Source: WVYX01 sp039592335
GTDB taxonomy: Bacteria; Gemmatimonadota; Gemmatimonadetes; Gemmatimonadales; GWC2-71-9
Reading direction: 5' to 3'
Length of the DNA stretch: 64,000 nt
Assembly (NCBI GenBank): GCA_039592335.1
Contig: JBDHBX010000003.1
Span: 1-64,000 of the forward strand
Shown: positions 63,001 through 64,000 of the stretch, in pieces
Layout of the letters: every line of letters starts with the position of its first letter
How positions within the stretch are numbered: the first letter of the stretch is position 1
Notes under the pieces: model-generated
Told to the model about the DNA's origin: nothing
Database searches by the model: none
What the model saw: the letters and a program-made list of their open reading frames with translations, nothing else
Made by a program: the position numbers and the translations under genes

Positions 63001-63112
63001 TTCCGGACCTGGCCGTGAGGCCGATGGTCTCGGTCTGGCCTCGCGCGGGATCGATTATCTAAGCTATCCGCGCGCACGCACGTTCACCGCCGGCATTCGG
63101 TTCGCGTTCTGA
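60050..63112 (+). CDS. SusC/RagA-family TonB-linked outer membrane protein
   Basis: 1020 residues from ATG 60050. Signal (cut near LVAQ), then a carboxypeptidase-D-regulatory-like domain (GSISGQVTDAMTTEPIADARVEI), the TonB box/plug (AIVVTGYGAQRRAAITGSVASV; GVISNADQLLQGRVAGIQITQNHGEPGAGNQIRIRGSNSI; PLYVIDGVVVDN), and a large beta-barrel ending in ARTFTAGIRFAF (C-terminal Phe). This is a SusC-type importer of oligomers, working with the SusD-like protein downstream. Substrate unknown. Confidence 0.92.
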   Translation: MAIARKTTLACLITLLCAGQLVAQTGSISGQVTDAMTTEPIADARVEIEGTQRGTTAGPDGTFLLSGVAAGTHRVTARLIGYAPATLELTVSAGLTTTAQFALQRQAVVMDAIVVTGYGAQRRAAITGSVASVNADEANVGVISNADQLLQGRVAGIQITQNHGEPGAGNQIRIRGSNSITASNEPLYVIDGVVVDNRPTESSGIGIGGGAGDVGSFSQAALPRSPLNLINPNDIESITVLKDAAAAAIYGTRGANGVILIETKQGQRGRTTFEYDGYVSVGSPARYLDLLSGAEYRAFVEEQVAAGNLDPARLANLGSANTDWEREVTRTAVTHNHNVAFSGGTETTQYRASLNYMNQEGVTLSSGFERWQGRLNATHQAWEDRLQLRLNLTASHMSNDYVPFENTGGFEGGVFQNMVQFNPTQPVVEIDPATGDTTFYELGTGTQSVRNPVAMTDQIADAAGTTRVLANLRTQWEVIPTLRFQLIVGVDRSESTRREYYPLTSPVGAQWNGLARQQSRELTTTTLQTLLTWSDRFGGGHELEVIGGYEFNDYHIDQFRAETRDFLTDAFSFDNLTAGANEQAPSSEVTDNRLIGFFGRVTYGFNDKYFLTGVLRRDGSSRFGANHKWATFPAISASWRIGQEDFMRGGLFSELRFRVGYGLQGNEAVAPYASLLLLAPSDGDSYPFGDVKTVGVAPTRAANPELKWEQTSQFNIAIDYGLWNNTVSGTFEYYVKNTDDLLLTVPVPQPAVQGDRLENIGKVKNSGFEALLDAVLINKRNLTWDAGIVFAAEKNEVVDLGGRTFITNGGVSGQGQSGQVSQRILPGYALGTFYGPEFVEVNAAGEQVFNDYDASGNLVGTTTAVGADDFVVIGDANPDFTLGLRSMLTWGSFDASFIFRWEQGRDVFNNTALVHGARSNVLQDKNFLRSSLDDGDAIDQPAVFSSRWIESGSFGRLQNLTVGYTFVLPLITGYSGYDPEAHSSSGPGREADGLGLASRGIDYLSYPRARTFTAGIRFAF

Positions 63113-63189
63113 TGCGGGCCCGGTGCTGGCGGGCACATGCCCCAGACGTCGACGACGGCAAGTGTGAACCCTGTAACGGTCGGGGTCTC

Positions 63190-64000
63190 ATGAAGACACC
63201 ACGTTTCCAGTACTCGGTCAGGGGGGCGCGGCGCTTCACGCGACTGTTCCTCTCCCCAGCCCTCGCATTCGTATTGCTGCAAGGCTGTACGGACCTGGAC
63301 GAAAATCCGACCAGCGTCATCACGCCGGACAACTTCTTCTCGACTGAGGCAGAAATGCTCAGTAGTCTGGCGTCCGTGTACGCGGTGCTGCGCAATGCTA
63401 CGACCGAACAATACTACAACATCAGCAACATCAGCTCGGACGAGCTGATCGCACCCACGCGCGGCAGCGACTGGTTCGACAACGGGCGGTGGCTCGAGAT
63501 TCAGCGGCAGACCTGGACGGCGACCAGCCCATCTGGCGTCGACGACATCAACAACCTCTGGAACAACCCCATGAGGGGCATCGCCCGGGCCAACCTGCTG
63601 CTCGTAGCAATCGAGGCGCAGGAACTGAACGAGCCGGAGGTCGTCGCCGAGCTCCGCACGCTCCGCGCCTTCTACTACTACACGCTGATGGACATGTTCG
63701 GCGGCGTGCCCATCGTCACCGACGACTCGCTCGGGGCGCGAGCGAAAAACACGCGTGCCGAGGTGTACCAGTTCGTCATCGACGAGCTGATCGCGGCCTA
63801 CGCGGACCTGCCGGCCAGCTGGCCGGCCACCGACCATGGACGCATGACCAAGGGCGCCGCCGCTGCCATCCTGGCCAGTACCTATCTCAACGCCGGGGTG
63901 TTCCAGACCGACGCGCCCAGTACGACCTCGTACAACTCATGCACCAGCGTAACAGGCGCCTGCGATGCCGCCGTCGCGTGGTCGGACAGTATCCTCAACT
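63190..64000 (+). CDS. SusD/RagB-family lipoprotein (partial, cut by window end)
   Basis: From ATG 63190 the frame is open to the window end (270 complete codons). A lipoprotein signal (LAFVLLQGC) is followed by the SusD N-terminus: DLDENPTSVITPDNFFSTEAEMLSSLASVYAVLR, then WNNPMRGIARANLLL, RTLRAFYYYTLMDMFGGVPIVTD, and KGAAAAILASTYLNAG (SusD TPR helices). It caps the SusC barrel and binds the nutrient. The stop codon is outside the window. Confidence 0.9.
   Translation, partial: MKTPRFQYSVRGARRFTRLFLSPALAFVLLQGCTDLDENPTSVITPDNFFSTEAEMLSSLASVYAVLRNATTEQYYNISNISSDELIAPTRGSDWFDNGRWLEIQRQTWTATSPSGVDDINNLWNNPMRGIARANLLLVAIEAQELNEPEVVAELRTLRAFYYYTLMDMFGGVPIVTDDSLGARAKNTRAEVYQFVIDELIAAYADLPASWPATDHGRMTKGAAAAILASTYLNAGVFQTDAPSTTSYNSCTSVTGACDAAVAWSDSILN

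Overview
The window looks like a chromosomal segment of a member of the Gemmatimonadota, or a close relative. The base composition is GC-rich. Ser/Thr kinases with TolB/TPR sensor tails, a SusC/SusD pair, DUF4159/DUF4175 genes and many secreted lipoproteins occur together, and neighbouring genes often overlap by 4 bases. This assignment is inference from gene content; no rRNA or other taxonomic marker is present.

Layout. (1) 1-9350 is an accessory, recombined region. A complete GntH-type metallo-hydrolase gene is followed by three copies of an about 200-bp element, each ending in the 3' half of a tRNA-Ser(UGA) gene (1308-1500, 4231-4408, 8209-8438). Between the copies lie a Ser/Thr kinase gene split by a frameshift, an AT-richer SDR gene flanked by integron-like core sites, a ProC-like gene and an arsR/permease/thioredoxin module. 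A 5'-truncated second copy of the metallo-hydrolase gene follows the third element. (2) 9400-14400 carries small secreted proteins, a trypsin-like lipoprotein with a stand-alone paralogue of its N-terminal domain, a methyltransferase, a chalcone-isomerase-like protein and tRNA-Ser(GCU). (3) 14640-17465 is a tight DUF3784-gltX-EEP lipoprotein cluster. (4) 32381-17462 (minus strand) is an about 15-kb run of ten genes, nearly all overlapping: a hypothetical gene, rsmI, DUF4159, a large DUF4175-like protein, a TPR protein, a Tat-exported GATase-like protein, a RadC/JAB-DinG helicase fusion, an aminotransferase, a TonB-like protein and an M1-like peptidase. (5) 32500-39288 holds housekeeping genes (trxA, methylmalonyl-CoA epimerase, pdxJ, ispE), a flippase-like protein and a degenerate Hpt protein. 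(6) 39482-42295 is a minor-pilin operon. (7) 42520-56299 is a signalling region: a lone receiver, tRNA-Gln, a divergent HEAT-repeat protein, then a five-gene operon of three paralogous GAF/PAS histidine kinases, a receiver and a phosphoacceptor-receiver-Ser/Thr kinase fusion. (8) 56337-64000 has an ornithine-cyclodeaminase-family enzyme, an NTF2-like protein, a sodium:solute symporter and a SusC/SusD pair cut by the window end.

How genes may work together. The 45070-56299 operon has no DNA-binding output domain, so phosphotransfer among the kinases may end in Ser/Thr phosphorylation. The tRNA-Ser half-gene repeats suggest repeated site-specific insertion and cassette exchange at one chromosomal site. 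The ten-gene minus-strand run joins an envelope-type DUF4159/DUF4175 module to a nucleic-acid helicase with a JAMM domain; their joint function is unknown. The candidates I rate most likely to be new are the histidine/Ser-Thr kinase operon, the JAB-DinG operon, and the tRNA-Ser half-gene array with nested integron-like core sites.
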